Origin: an uncultured Bacteroides sp.
GTDB taxonomy: Bacteria; Bacteroidota; Bacteroidia; Bacteroidales; Bacteroidaceae
DNA length: 51,105 nucleotides
Direction: 5' to 3'
Assembly (NCBI GenBank): GCA_949288585.1
Contig: CASEKR010000009.1
Coordinates: 1-51,105, forward strand
Positions 14,642 to 24,162 of the stretch are shown one piece after another (within the stretch, counting starts at the first letter, position 1; every line of letters starts with the position of its first letter). The notes below the pieces were generated by a model that was given only the letters and a program-made list of their open reading frames with translations, ran no database searches and had not been told where the DNA came from. The position numbers and the translations under genes were made by a program.

Positions 14642-17600
14642 ATGTTCAAGTTGTTTATCAGAAGGCCGATACTTTCGGCTGTGTTGTCCGTCATCATCGT
14701 CTGCCTCGGGGCACTCTCCATCTCGTCGTTGCCCATCACGCAGTTCCCGGACATCGTGCCGCCTTCAGTGACGGTCACGGCCCGCTATACGGGTGCCAGT
14801 GCCGACGTCATGTCGAAGACCGTGGCCACCCCGCTGGAGCGTGCCATCAACGGCGTGCCCGGCATGACCTACATGACCACCGTCTGCACCAACGACGGCA
14901 TGTCGCTCACCACGATTTACTTCAAGGTGGGCACTGACCCGGACGTGGCCGCCGTGAACGTGCAAAACCGTGTGACCACCGTGCTCGACGAGTTGCCCGA
15001 AGAAGTCATCCGCGCCGGCGTGGTGACGGAAAAGGAAGTGAACAGCATGTTGATGTATCTCAACGTGTTCAGTTCGGACAGCACCCATACCGAGAAGTTC
15101 GTCTATAACTTTGCCGACATCAACATCCTGCGCGAACTGAAGCGCATCGACGGCGTGGGCCTGGTGGAAATCATGGGCAGCCGCGATTACGCCATGCGTG
15201 TCTGGCTGAATCCCACCCGCCTGGCGGCCTACAACATGGTGCCCCAGGACGTGACGGATGCCATCCGCAGGCAGAACATCGAGGCGGCGCCGGGAAAGAC
15301 CGGCATCAGCTCGGACAAGCTGCCCCAGCAGGTGCAGTACGTGTTGCAATACACCGGCAAGTTCAGCACTCCGGAAGAGTATGGCGAGATAGTGCTGAAG
15401 GCCATGCCGGACGGTTCCTTGCTGCGCCTGAAGGATGTGGCCGACATTGAGTTCGACTCGGAGGACTACAACATGATTTCCATGACGGACGGCAGTCCCT
15501 CGGCCTCCATCATGATCAAGCAGCGTCCCGGCTCCAATGCCCGCGAGGTCATCCAGAACATCAAGCAGCGCATGGAGGAAATCAAGAAGAGCAGCTTTGC
15601 GCCGGGCATGGACTATAACATCGCCTACGACGTGTCCCGTTTCCTCGACGCCTCCATCCAGTCAGTGCTCAAGACCCTTCTCGAAGCCTTCCTGCTGGTG
15701 TTTGTGGTGGTGTACATCTTCTTGCAGGATTTCCGCTCCACGCTGATTCCGGCCATTGCCGTGCCTGTGTCGCTGATAGGTACCTTCTTCTTCATGCAGA
15801 TGATGGGCTTTTCCATCAACATGCTCACGCTCTTTGCCTTGGTGCTGGCCATCGGCATCGTGGTGGACAATGCCATCGTGGTGGTGGAAGCCGTCCATGT
15901 CAAGATACATCGCGACAAGATGTCGCCCTACAAGGCATCGGTGGCGGCCATCAGCGAGATTGGCGGCGCCATCATTGCCATCACGCTGGTCATGTCGGCC
16001 GTGTTCGTGCCCGTGGGCTTCATGGACGGGACGGTGGGCATCTTCTACCGCCAGTTCTCCCTCACGCTGGCCGTGGCCATCGTCATATCCGGCTTCAATG
16101 CCCTGACGCTCTCGCCCGCCTTGTGCGCCCTGCTGCTGAAGCCGTCGCGCAAGGGCGAGAAAAAGAAGAAGCGTTCCCTGATACGGCGTTTCTTCGTGTG
16201 GTACAACAAGTTCTATTTTGCTTTCGAGCGGAAGTACGAGTGGGGCATCCACAAGTACCTCAACCGGAAGTCTGTCACGTTCATCACCCTGATTGTCTTC
16301 CTGTTGGCCACTTACGGGAGCAACCTGATATTGCCCACCGGCTTCATTCCCAACGAAGATCAGGGCATGATATACATCAACGTGGATGCCCCTCCGGGAG
16401 CCACTGTGGAGCGTAGCCAGGAAGTGCTGAACCAGGTGCAGGCGGCCCTCTTGCCTTTCGAGGAGATTGAGACCATCTCCACCTTGGCGGGCTATAGCCT
16501 GATGACCGAGACCGAGGGAGCCAGCTATGGCATGGGCATGATCAACCTGAAGCCTTGGGAAGAACGTGAGGCCAGTGTGGAGGAACTGATGCAAATCTAT
16601 GCCGACCGCACGTCGGACATCAAGGATGCCGACATCCAGTTCTTCCTGCCGCCTGCCGTGCCGGGCTTCGGCAATGCCAGCGGATTTGAATTGCGCCTGC
16701 AAGATAAAACTGCGGGTGACTTCCACGACTTTGCCGCCGTGGCCGATGAGTTGGTGGAGAGACTCAATGCCGACCCGCGCCTGCAAGGCGTCACTTCGGG
16801 ATTCAATCCCAACTTCCCCCAGTATATGCTGAAGGTGGACTTGGCCAAGGCAGCCAAGCTGGGCGTGGATCTCGACAAGTCCATGGAAACCTTGCAAGCC
16901 TACGTGGGCAGCTTCTATTCGTCCAATTTCGTGCGCTTCGGACAGATGTACAAGGTGATGATTCAGGCCTCGCCCGAATACCGCATGGCACCGGAAGACC
17001 TCTACACCTACTTCGCCAAGAACAACGAGGGCAACGTGGTGCCTTACTCCAACTTCATGACCATGGAGCGCGTGTATGGTCCCAGCCAAATCACCCGTTA
17101 CAACATGTTCACCTCCGCCTTGATTACCGGTGAAGGCGAGGGCGACGTCAGCACGGGCGAGGTGATACAGGCCGTGGAGGAAATCTGCCAAGATGTCTTG
17201 CCTCGTGGTTATGACATCGAATGGTCCGGCGTGACGCGCGAGGAGAAGGAATCCGGCGGGCAGACCTTCCTGATATTCGGCATCTGCCTCCTGTTCGTCT
17301 ACCTGTTGCTGGCCGCGCAGTACGAAAGCCTGTTGTTGCCCTTCCCCGTATTGCTGTCCTTGCCGGCGGGCATATTCGGCTCGTACCTCTTCCTCTACCT
17401 GGCCGGGCTGGAGAACAACATCTATGCGCAGGTGGCCTTGGTCATGCTTATTGGCCTGCTGGGCAAGAATGCCATCCTCATTGTGGAGATGGCCAACCAG
17501 TTCCGCCACCAGGGCCTGACCATCCGCGAGGCGGCCATCAAGGGCGCGCTCAGCCGTTTGCGTCCCATCCTGATGACCTCGTTCGCCTTCATCTGCGGAC

Positions 17601-17800
17601 TTATCCCGCTGATAATGGCCTCCGGGGCGGGCGCGCTGGGCAACCGCTCCATCGGCACGGCTGCGGCGGGCGGCATGTTTATCGGAACCCTTGTCGGCAT
17701 TTTCCTGGTGCCCGGCTTGTACTTAATCTTCGAGAGCCTTTCCGCAAGGCTTGTTAAAAACCAAAAACGTTATGACGATGAAGAAGATGATGAAGCATAG
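14642..17800 (+). CDS. RND (HAE1/AcrB-like) efflux transporter
   Basis: This is the inner-membrane proton/drug antiporter of the tripartite pump. It has 1052 residues, full length for AcrB-type proteins. The N-terminus MFKLFIRRPILSAVLSVIIV is canonical, and two large periplasmic loops alternate with about 12 helices. In TM4 the relay motif reads VDNAIVVVEAV: Asp409 is kept, but the second acidic position of AcrB (Asp408) is Asn410. In TM10 the relay lysine is present as Lys942 in GLLGKNAILIVE. The C-terminus is Lys/Asp/Glu-rich. The 3' end overlaps the next gene. The substrate range cannot be predicted. Confidence 0.96.
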   Translation: MFKLFIRRPILSAVLSVIIVCLGALSISSLPITQFPDIVPPSVTVTARYTGASADVMSKTVATPLERAINGVPGMTYMTTVCTNDGMSLTTIYFKVGTDPDVAAVNVQNRVTTVLDELPEEVIRAGVVTEKEVNSMLMYLNVFSSDSTHTEKFVYNFADINILRELKRIDGVGLVEIMGSRDYAMRVWLNPTRLAAYNMVPQDVTDAIRRQNIEAAPGKTGISSDKLPQQVQYVLQYTGKFSTPEEYGEIVLKAMPDGSLLRLKDVADIEFDSEDYNMISMTDGSPSASIMIKQRPGSNAREVIQNIKQRMEEIKKSSFAPGMDYNIAYDVSRFLDASIQSVLKTLLEAFLLVFVVVYIFLQDFRSTLIPAIAVPVSLIGTFFFMQMMGFSINMLTLFALVLAIGIVVDNAIVVVEAVHVKIHRDKMSPYKASVAAISEIGGAIIAITLVMSAVFVPVGFMDGTVGIFYRQFSLTLAVAIVISGFNALTLSPALCALLLKPSRKGEKKKKRSLIRRFFVWYNKFYFAFERKYEWGIHKYLNRKSVTFITLIVFLLATYGSNLILPTGFIPNEDQGMIYINVDAPPGATVERSQEVLNQVQAALLPFEEIETISTLAGYSLMTETEGASYGMGMINLKPWEEREASVEELMQIYADRTSDIKDADIQFFLPPAVPGFGNASGFELRLQDKTAGDFHDFAAVADELVERLNADPRLQGVTSGFNPNFPQYMLKVDLAKAAKLGVDLDKSMETLQAYVGSFYSSNFVRFGQMYKVMIQASPEYRMAPEDLYTYFAKNNEGNVVPYSNFMTMERVYGPSQITRYNMFTSALITGEGEGDVSTGEVIQAVEEICQDVLPRGYDIEWSGVTREEKESGGQTFLIFGICLLFVYLLLAAQYESLLLPFPVLLSLPAGIFGSYLFLYLAGLENNIYAQVALVMLIGLLGKNAILIVEMANQFRHQGLTIREAAIKGALSRLRPILMTSFAFICGLIPLIMASGAGALGNRSIGTAAAGGMFIGTLVGIFLVPGLYLIFESLSARLVKNQKRYDDEEDDEA

Positions 17801-19223
17801 TGTTACCTGCCTCTGTGCAGCATTCGTAAGTTTGATGTTTCTGCCCGGTTGCAAGGCTCCGGCTCTGACTGCAGACGAGCAGGTCGTCCTGCCTGACACG
17901 TATTTGTTGGAGGCGGACAGCGGCATGGTCCGCCTGTCGTGGAGGGATTTCTTCCCCGATGAGCAGTTGAAAGCTTATATTGATACGGCTTTGGCACGCA
18001 ACCATTCTTTCCTGCAAGCCGTGGAGAATGTCACCATGGCCCGTGCCCAGGTGCGGGCAGGGACAGGGGCTTTGTTGCCTGAAGTTTCTTTGGGCATTGG
18101 TGCCGGGGTGCAACGCTTCGGCGACTACACGATGGATGGTGTGGGCAATAGCACAACCAATACTCCCGACTTGGATCCAGAGAAGCATATCCCTTCGCCC
18201 TACCGGGATTTCAACATCGGCATCGGTTTTCAATGGGAGGCCGACATCTGGGGGAAGCTGACCCACAAGAAGAGGGCGGCTGTCTCCCGCTGGCTCAAGT
18301 CTGTGGAAGCTCAAAGGTTGGCCCGTGCCCTGCTGATTTCGGAGACCGCCGGGCTATATTATGACTTGGTGGGATTGGACCAACAATACCGTACGTTGGG
18401 CGATGCCATCAAGGATGTGCAGAATGCCTACCAACTGACCAGCGAGCTGATGAAGGAAGGCGAAGTGTCCCGTCTTTCGGTAGACCAGTTCCTCTCCACC
18501 CGTATGAGGCTGGAGGCTGAACGCTTGGCCATCGGGCAGCAGATTGGGGAGACGGAGCGTGCTTTTGCCCTGCTCCTTGGCAAGTTGCCCTTCGAGGTGA
18601 AGCGCGCGGATTATGCCACGTTGCGGCAAGCCATTTTCCCGGTGCAGCGGGGCATACCGGCTTCTCTGCTGGCTTTGCGTCCCGACGTGCGTGCCGCCGA
18701 GCTGGAGTTGCTCGCTGCCAAGTCCGATGTGCAGGCTGCCCGCAAGTCTTTCTTCCCCTCCTTGACCTTGGGAGGCTCTGCCGGATTCAATGCTTTCGAC
18801 CTTGGCCATTGGTTCAGTTCGCCTGCCTCGGCGGTCTATAACCTGGCTGCCGGGCTTACTGCCCCGATATTCCGCCGCAACGAAATCCGCACCCTGTGGG
18901 AGAACGCCAAGAGCCAGCAACGCATTGCCCTGCTCAACTACCACCATCAGGTGCTCTTGGCCTATCAGGAAGTGGTCAACCTGTTGGAAGCCACCCGTCT
19001 GACGGAGGAACGCCGTGAGCTGAAGCGCAAGGAGTGCCTGGTACACCGCCGTTCAGTGGACGATGCCAACGAACTGTTTCGCACCGGTTTTGCCGGCTAT
19101 CTGGAGGTATTGACGGCCAATGAGCGTCATGTGGATTGCGAACTGGAGCAGATAGAACTGAACATCTACTATTGCAAGCTCAACGCCTGGCTCTACCGTT
19201 CGCTGGGCGGCGGGGAGTTCTGA
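17772..19223 (+). CDS. RND outer-membrane factor, NodT/OprM-family lipoprotein
   Basis: This is the outer-membrane channel of the RND pump. The start MTMKKMMKHSVTCLC overlaps the transporter gene by 29 nt, which suggests translational coupling. Starts at 17751 or 17778 are also possible. The lipobox is FLPGC near residue 27. Two OEP repeats are seen, with the family segments DFFPDEQLKAYIDTALARN, FQWEADIWGKL and ALRPDVRAAELELLAAKSD. The length of about 483 residues is normal. It is last in the operon, followed by a large palindrome. Confidence 0.94.
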   Translation: MTMKKMMKHSVTCLCAAFVSLMFLPGCKAPALTADEQVVLPDTYLLEADSGMVRLSWRDFFPDEQLKAYIDTALARNHSFLQAVENVTMARAQVRAGTGALLPEVSLGIGAGVQRFGDYTMDGVGNSTTNTPDLDPEKHIPSPYRDFNIGIGFQWEADIWGKLTHKKRAAVSRWLKSVEAQRLARALLISETAGLYYDLVGLDQQYRTLGDAIKDVQNAYQLTSELMKEGEVSRLSVDQFLSTRMRLEAERLAIGQQIGETERAFALLLGKLPFEVKRADYATLRQAIFPVQRGIPASLLALRPDVRAAELELLAAKSDVQAARKSFFPSLTLGGSAGFNAFDLGHWFSSPASAVYNLAAGLTAPIFRRNEIRTLWENAKSQQRIALLNYHHQVLLAYQEVVNLLEATRLTEERRELKRKECLVHRRSVDDANELFRTGFAGYLEVLTANERHVDCELEQIELNIYYCKLNAWLYRSLGGGEF

Positions 19224-19260
19224 GCAGTTGGCTTGAACAAGTTGATGATGATTTATCGGA

Positions 19261-19350
19261 AACCACCGATAAACATGAATTAAACGGATTAACAAGGTTT
19301 TCATGCCTACGCAAATCTGGCTAATTCATGTTTGTCGGTGGTTCGATTTT
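19261..19350 (+). repeat. 22-bp-arm palindromic element, possible terminator
   Basis: Left arm 19261-19282 and right arm 19322-19343 are complementary at 21 of 22 positions (AACCACCGATAAACATGA... against ...CATGTTTGTCGGTGGTT). The loop is 39 nt, and a T-rich run follows. It could end the RND transcript. Its size and loop also resemble dispersed palindromic repeats of Bacteroides. Confidence 0.75.
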
Positions 19351-19466
19351 TCTTTTACAAGATAATTTGAACTCAATTGATAGTATTTAAGGCGCACTCT
19401 TCCCTCTGCAGCGGGACCGCATAGTTTGGAAACAGGAGGGGAAAGTGAATGAGGCTTGGAAAATGG

Positions 19467-20237
19467 TTACGGTTGAACGCCCAACCAATGGTCGATAAGT
19501 CGACGGGCAATGCTTAGTTTCTGGGGCAATTCGGGTAGGTGGTCGCGGTGGTAGAAAGCCCCCGCGCTCAGTTCTTCATCTTGTAGTTTGATGTTTCCGC
19601 CTGCATAGTCGGCTGTAAAACCAACCATCAGGCCGCTGGGATAGGGCCAAGGTTGGCTGTCGAAATAGCGGATGTTGCAGATTTTGAGCCCTGTTTCCTC
19701 TCGCACCTCTCGTTCCACACATTGCTCCAATGTCTCGCCCGGTTCCAGGAAACCTGCCACCAGTCCATAGAACGTGCCTCTGAAGTTGCGGGCATGTACC
19801 AGCAATATCTCATCGGTTCCCCGGCGTACAAGGACAATGATGGCTGTGGAGATGGGCGGATAAATCTCATAACCGCATGCCGGACAACGTTTCATGATGG
19901 GAGCCTGTTGCCGGGTAGGGGTTCCGCAGACTGGGCAAAAACGGCTGTGCCTGTCCCACCATAGTATTTGGAAAGCTTTCCCGGCCGCTTTGTATTCAGC
20001 TAATGTCACATAATCGAACGAAGCGCGCAATCCTACCATGAGCCATTGGTCATCTTCTTCCACGGAGAACTCGATGGCGGCCGTGTGAATGGTGTGTCCG
20101 TTGGGTAACAGCACTTCGTGGCGCATCGTTTGTCCTGTCAGTTTGCCAGAGAGTTCCGTCTCATCGGGTACGTGGAAATGTCCTTCCGCGTCTTTTCGCA
20201 AGAGCAGCCGGTCATTGTAGAAAATAAAACTTTGCAT
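19467..20237 (-). CDS. nudC: NADH pyrophosphatase (NudC-type Nudix hydrolase)
   Basis: This enzyme cleaves NADH to NMNH and AMP and can remove NAD caps from RNA. The start is MQSFIFYNDRLLLRKD at 20237, giving 256 residues, close to the 257 of E. coli NudC. A zinc ribbon has Cys101, Cys104, Cys118 and Cys121. The Nudix box at 162-184 (GFLEPGETLEQCVEREV, then REETGL) fits GX5EX7REUXEEXGU. SQPWPYP at 194-200 is the motif that marks the NADH-pyrophosphatase subgroup. It lies 13 nt downstream of rpiB on the same strand, so the two probably share a transcript. Confidence 0.94.
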   Translation of the reverse strand: MQSFIFYNDRLLLRKDAEGHFHVPDETELSGKLTGQTMRHEVLLPNGHTIHTAAIEFSVEEDDQWLMVGLRASFDYVTLAEYKAAGKAFQILWWDRHSRFCPVCGTPTRQQAPIMKRCPACGYEIYPPISTAIIVLVRRGTDEILLVHARNFRGTFYGLVAGFLEPGETLEQCVEREVREETGLKICNIRYFDSQPWPYPSGLMVGFTADYAGGNIKLQDEELSAGAFYHRDHLPELPQKLSIARRLIDHWLGVQP

Positions 20238-20250
20238 GGGGGAGATAAGC

Positions 20251-20694
20251 CTATTTCTTGACGGGAATCTTTTGCACCCGGCGCAGATGCCTTCCCCCTT
20301 CAAAATCGGTGCTGAAAAAAGCCTCCATGATAGCATCCGCCTGCTCATTGCTGATGAAGCGGCCAGGCATGGCCAGCACGTTGGCATCATTGTGTTTTCG
20401 CGACAAGGCAGCCAATTCCGGTTCCCAACACAAGGCACAACGTATGCCCTGGTGTTTGTTCAGTGTGATGCTGATACCTTGCCCGCTACCGCAGATGGCT
20501 ATACCGGGATAGCATTCGCCTTGTTCTATTGCTTCGGCCATGGGGTGGGCATAGTCTGGATAATCACAACTTTCTTCCGTGTAAGTACCGAAATCCTTGT
20601 AAGCCAATCCTTTTGCTTCCAGCCATTGTTTGACATGCTGTTTCAGCGGGAATCCCGCATGGTCAGAGCATATTCCTATGGTTTTTATTGTCAT
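20251..20694 (-). CDS. rpiB: Ribose-5-phosphate isomerase B
   Basis: This enzyme interconverts ribulose-5-phosphate and ribose-5-phosphate in the pentose phosphate pathway. It has 147 residues, with the phosphate-binding start GICSDHAGFPLK (Asp11, His12) and the active-site loop ICGSGQGIS containing Cys68. The motif NDANVLAMPGR is also typical. It sits directly downstream of transketolase, another enzyme of the same pathway, separated by a hairpin terminator of 10-bp stem, and upstream of nudC. Confidence 0.96.
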   Translation of the reverse strand: MTIKTIGICSDHAGFPLKQHVKQWLEAKGLAYKDFGTYTEESCDYPDYAHPMAEAIEQGECYPGIAICGSGQGISITLNKHQGIRCALCWEPELAALSRKHNDANVLAMPGRFISNEQADAIMEAFFSTDFEGGRHLRRVQKIPVKK

Positions 20695-20712
20695 TGTCTG
20701 ATGGTGAAAAGA

Positions 20713-20736
20713 AGCCGGGAGGCAATCCTCCCGGCT
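20713..20736 (-). terminator. Hairpin terminator between tkt and rpiB
   Basis: Arms AGCCGGGAGG (20713-20722) and CCTCCCGGCT (20727-20736) form a perfect 10-bp stem with a 4-nt loop. On the minus strand a TCTTTTC run follows. It may give partial read-through from tkt into rpiB. Confidence 0.8.
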
Positions 20737-20745
20737 AAAAAACTA

Positions 20746-22755
20746 TTACAACATTTCTTTTACCTGTTTGTACACATTCTCAGCAGTAAAGCCCAGTTTC
20801 TCGTCCAATACCTTGTAAGGGGCAGAGAATCCGAAAGAAGGTAATCCCCAAACTTTGCCGTTCGGACCAACCAGACCTTCCAGTGTGACAGGCAACCCGG
20901 CAGTCAAACCGAATATCTTGGCTCCGCATGGCAGGATGCTTTCCTGGTATGCGGCTGTCTGACTGCGGAACAAACCTTCTGAAGGCACTGACACAATCCG
21001 TACTTTTACACCCTCTTGGCGCAGAAGTTCGGCACCGGCCACCAGCGTAGATACTTCAGAACCGGAAGCCAGCAGGATGACATCCGGCTGTTCGTCCGAA
21101 CCGGCCACGATGTAAGCGCCGCAGGCAGCCTGCGCATAGTTTGTGCCGACTGGCAGATTTGCAATATTCTGCCGGGAAAGAATCAGGGCGGTAGGAGTCG
21201 AGGTGTTCTCCATGGCCAGTCTCCAAGCCACGGTCGTTTCTTCGACATCTGCAGGGCGGAGCACCAACATGGAGTTGTGTCCCTTGTGGTTCTGGAGTTT
21301 TTCCATCAGGCGGATTTGCGCTTCCTGTTCCACCGGTTCATGGGTAGGCCCATCTTCGCCGACGCGGAAGGCATCATGCGTCCAAATGAACTTGATGGGT
21401 ACTTCCATCAGTGCGGCCATGCGCACGGCAGGTTTCATGTAATCCGAGAATACGAAGAAAGTGCCGCAAGCCGGAATGACACCGCCGTGCAGGGACATGC
21501 CGATGCAGCAGCAAGCCATAGTCAGTTCGGCTACGCCGGCCTGGAAGAAAGCCCCTGTGAAATCCCCCTTTACGAAGGCATGGGTCTTTTTCAGGAAACC
21601 GTCCGTTTTGTCCGAGTTAGACAAGTCAGCCGAAGCGACAATCATGTTTTCCACTTGCGTGGCCAATGCGCCAAGCACTGTGGCCGAAGCGGCACGTGTC
21701 GCGCTGTTGGCTTTCTGTTGCACGGCATTCCAATCCACCTGGGGAGCCTCTCCTGAGAAGAACGATTCCAATTTGGCTGCTTTTTCCGGGTTGGCCTTGG
21801 CCCATTCAGCTTTTATGGCATATTGCTTGGCTACGATTTCTTTCAGTTCAGCAGCCCGTTTGGCATACAATTCTTTGACTTCAGGGAAGATGACGAACGG
21901 GTTCTCCGGGTCTCCGCCCAAGTTCTTGATTGTGTTGATGTAAGCGTCTCCTCCCAAGGGTGCGCCGTGTGTGGCGCAACAAGCCTCATAGCTGCTCCCG
22001 TCGGCCCGTCTGGCTCCTTTGCCCATGACGGTATGGCCGATGATAAGGGTCGGACGTTCTGTCTCAGCCTTTGCTTCATTCAATGCCTGGCGGATGGCAT
22101 CCGGGGCATTTCCGTCGATGGTGATGACTTTCCATCCCCAAGCCTCGTATTTCTTGGCGGTATCTTCACTTGTTACGGCCTTGGTGTCGGTAGACAACTG
22201 AATGTCGTTCGAGTCATAGAACATGATGAGGTTGTCCAGCCCCAAAGTGCCGGCAATGCGTCCTGCGCCCTGCGAGATTTCCTCCTGTATTCCTCCGTCA
22301 GAGATGTAAGCGTAAATGGTCTGCGGCATGACTTCCGGGAAACGGGCTTTCAGGAATTTGGCGGCGATGGCGGCTCCCACGGCAAAGGTATGTCCTTGAC
22401 CCAGCGGGCCGGAAGTGTTTTCGATACCGCGCATGATGTCACGTTCCGGGTGCCCAGGTGTCGGGCTTCCCCATTGGCGGAACTGCTTTAGTTCTTCTAT
22501 GGTAAACTTGCCTGCCAATGCCAGTGTGGAGTATAACATGGGCGACATGTGGCCCGGATCCAAGAAGAAACGGTCACGTCCTTCCCATGTCGGGTTCTCC
22601 GGGTCGTATATCAGAAATTCGGAGAATAGTACGTTGATGAAATCTGCACCTCCCATGGCACCACCCGGATGCCCGGAGTTCGCTTTCTCCACCATTGAGG
22701 CTGCCAGGATACGGATGTTATCTGCGGCCTTCGTCATGAGTTTGCTGTTGTTCAT
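20746..22755 (-). CDS. tkt: Transketolase
   Basis: This thiamine-diphosphate enzyme transfers two-carbon units in the pentose phosphate pathway. It has 669 residues. The N-terminal motif ANSGHPGGAMGGAD carries the active-site His. The cofactor region reads YISDGGIQEEISQGAG, with Ser where many homologues have the first Gly of GDG. The pyrimidine-domain motif THDAFRVGEDGPTHEPVEQ is fully typical. A C-terminal transketolase domain follows (LASGSEVSTLVAGAELL). It is transcribed on minus from a promoter near 22820, and rpiB and nudC follow. Confidence 0.96.
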   Translation of the reverse strand: MNNSKLMTKAADNIRILAASMVEKANSGHPGGAMGGADFINVLFSEFLIYDPENPTWEGRDRFFLDPGHMSPMLYSTLALAGKFTIEELKQFRQWGSPTPGHPERDIMRGIENTSGPLGQGHTFAVGAAIAAKFLKARFPEVMPQTIYAYISDGGIQEEISQGAGRIAGTLGLDNLIMFYDSNDIQLSTDTKAVTSEDTAKKYEAWGWKVITIDGNAPDAIRQALNEAKAETERPTLIIGHTVMGKGARRADGSSYEACCATHGAPLGGDAYINTIKNLGGDPENPFVIFPEVKELYAKRAAELKEIVAKQYAIKAEWAKANPEKAAKLESFFSGEAPQVDWNAVQQKANSATRAASATVLGALATQVENMIVASADLSNSDKTDGFLKKTHAFVKGDFTGAFFQAGVAELTMACCCIGMSLHGGVIPACGTFFVFSDYMKPAVRMAALMEVPIKFIWTHDAFRVGEDGPTHEPVEQEAQIRLMEKLQNHKGHNSMLVLRPADVEETTVAWRLAMENTSTPTALILSRQNIANLPVGTNYAQAACGAYIVAGSDEQPDVILLASGSEVSTLVAGAELLRQEGVKVRIVSVPSEGLFRSQTAAYQESILPCGAKIFGLTAGLPVTLEGLVGPNGKVWGLPSFGFSAPYKVLDEKLGFTAENVYKQVKEML

Positions 22756-22810
22756 ATTTATTTACGTTTAATAGATTCTTTTTCTTTGTCGGAGCCTATG
22801 ATTGTCTTTT

Positions 22811-22826
22811 TATCTTTGCAAAGATA
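22811..22826 (-). promoter_or_regulatory. -7 box of tkt within a 16-bp palindrome
   Basis: TATCTTTG on minus (22819-22826) matches TAnnTTTG and lies 63 nt upstream of the tkt start. It is half of the perfect palindrome TATCTTTGCAAAGATA (22811-22826), so the same box also reads on the plus strand. No matching -33 box was seen. Confidence 0.55.
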
Positions 22827-22892
22827 ATCGTTTGTATCCAATAATCCCATGAAAAAAGTTTCTTTTATAGGCATGTAATGTTGCCTGCCAAT

Positions 22893-22930
22893 AAAAAACG
22901 CTTCCAACGAGGCCGATGGAAGCGTTTTTT
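22893..22930 (-). terminator. Intrinsic terminator of the gal operon
   Basis: A 14-bp perfect stem, AAAAAACGCTTCCA (22893-22906) against TGGAAGCGTTTTTT (22917-22930), has a 10-nt loop. It lies 26 nt after the galK stop and would also work on the plus strand. Confidence 0.92.
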
Positions 22931-22956
22931 GTTAAAAGATGGTTCCTATTGGGGAT

Positions 22957-24111
22957 TTACTCCAATCTGCGTGCGCCATCGCTGATGACAACGTCGTAAA
23001 TCTTGGGACTTCTGTTGAATTTCTTCTTGAATTCTTCTTTGGCCTTTTCGATGAACGTGCCATACAACTCTTCTTTGACCAAGTTGATGGTGCAGCCTCC
23101 AAAGCCGCCGCCCATGACGCGCGAACCCGTGACACCGCAGTCGAAAGCCAAGTCGTTCAAGAAGTCAAGCTCTTCACAGCTTACTTCATACAACTTGCTC
23201 ATGCCATAGTGTGTTTCATACATCTTTTGGCCCACGGTCTCATAGTCATTCTTTTCCAAGGCGTCGCACACATCCAGTACCCGCTGGATTTCTTCGATTA
23301 CATATTCGGCGCGCTTGTAGTCTTCTTCGCTGACTTCGGCCTGCACTTCTTGCAACATTTCCATGGTGCAGTCGCGCAGAAATTCTACGTGCGGATGTCT
23401 CTTCTGGATGGCTGCCACCACTGTTTCGCAGCTTTGGCGGCGTTTGTTGTAAGCCGACGAGGCCAGTTCGTGCTTAACCACCGAATCCACCAATACCAAG
23501 CGGTAACCTTTCGGTTCGAAATGATAGTATTGGTATTCCAGCGAGCGGCAGTCCAGGCGCATCAGGTTGTCTTTCTTGCCGAATACGGAAGCAAACTGGT
23601 CCATGATGCCGCAGTTCACGCCACAGTAATTATGTTCCGTGGCTTGTCCCACCTTGGCCAATTCGAATTTGTCGATTTTGTTGTCGCCGAACAAATCATT
23701 CAATGCATAAGCGTATGTGCTTTCCAAAGCGGCGGACGACGACATTCCCGCTCCTAAGGGAACGTCTCCGGCAAAGGCCGTATTGAATCCCTTCACCTCT
23801 ACGCCCCGTTTGATCATCTCGCGGCATACACCGAAAATATACCGTGCCCAGCTGGCCCGGGGAGCATCTTCTTCTTTCAATCCGAACTCTACATAATCTT
23901 TCAGGTCGATGGAGTAAGCCTTCACTACATCTGTCCCGTTAGGCTTGATTTCTGCAATCATTCCCTTGTCAATGGCACCGGGAAAGACAAAACCGCCGTT
24001 GTAATCTGTGTGTTCGCCGATAAGATTGATGCGTCCCGGAGCGGCGTATATAGCTCCTGTAGTTCCATCGAAATGTTTGATGAAACGACTTCTTACATAT
24101 TCTATATCCAT
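22957..24111 (-). CDS. galK: Galactokinase
   Basis: This enzyme phosphorylates alpha-D-galactose at C1 using ATP, the first committed Leloir step. It has 384 residues. The galactokinase signature GRINLIGEHTDYNGG spans 26-40. The ATP-binding GHMP motif PLGAGMSSSAALES spans 118-131, the catalytic Asp171 lies in CGIMDQFASVFG, and the C-terminal GHMP motif GGGFGGCTINLV is present. It is the last gene of the operon galM, permease, galK, which suits uptake, anomer conversion and phosphorylation of galactose. galT and galE are not in the window. Confidence 0.96.
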   Translation of the reverse strand: MDIEYVRSRFIKHFDGTTGAIYAAPGRINLIGEHTDYNGGFVFPGAIDKGMIAEIKPNGTDVVKAYSIDLKDYVEFGLKEEDAPRASWARYIFGVCREMIKRGVEVKGFNTAFAGDVPLGAGMSSSAALESTYAYALNDLFGDNKIDKFELAKVGQATEHNYCGVNCGIMDQFASVFGKKDNLMRLDCRSLEYQYYHFEPKGYRLVLVDSVVKHELASSAYNKRRQSCETVVAAIQKRHPHVEFLRDCTMEMLQEVQAEVSEEDYKRAEYVIEEIQRVLDVCDALEKNDYETVGQKMYETHYGMSKLYEVSCEELDFLNDLAFDCGVTGSRVMGGGFGGCTINLVKEELYGTFIEKAKEEFKKKFNRSPKIYDVVISDGARRLE

Positions 24112-24162
24112 AGCTTTAGTGTATTAAGTGAATAATAAGTATCTGTCTGAATCTATTTGAGT

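Noticed and set aside
15662-17509. 615-codon antisense frame over the RND transporter
   Set aside because: Shadow frame, His/Gln-rich low-complexity translation. The plus strand encodes the transporter.
21016-22491. Several plus-strand frames opposite transketolase
   Set aside because: Shadows of tkt, which has all thiamine-diphosphate and pyrimidine-domain motifs on minus.
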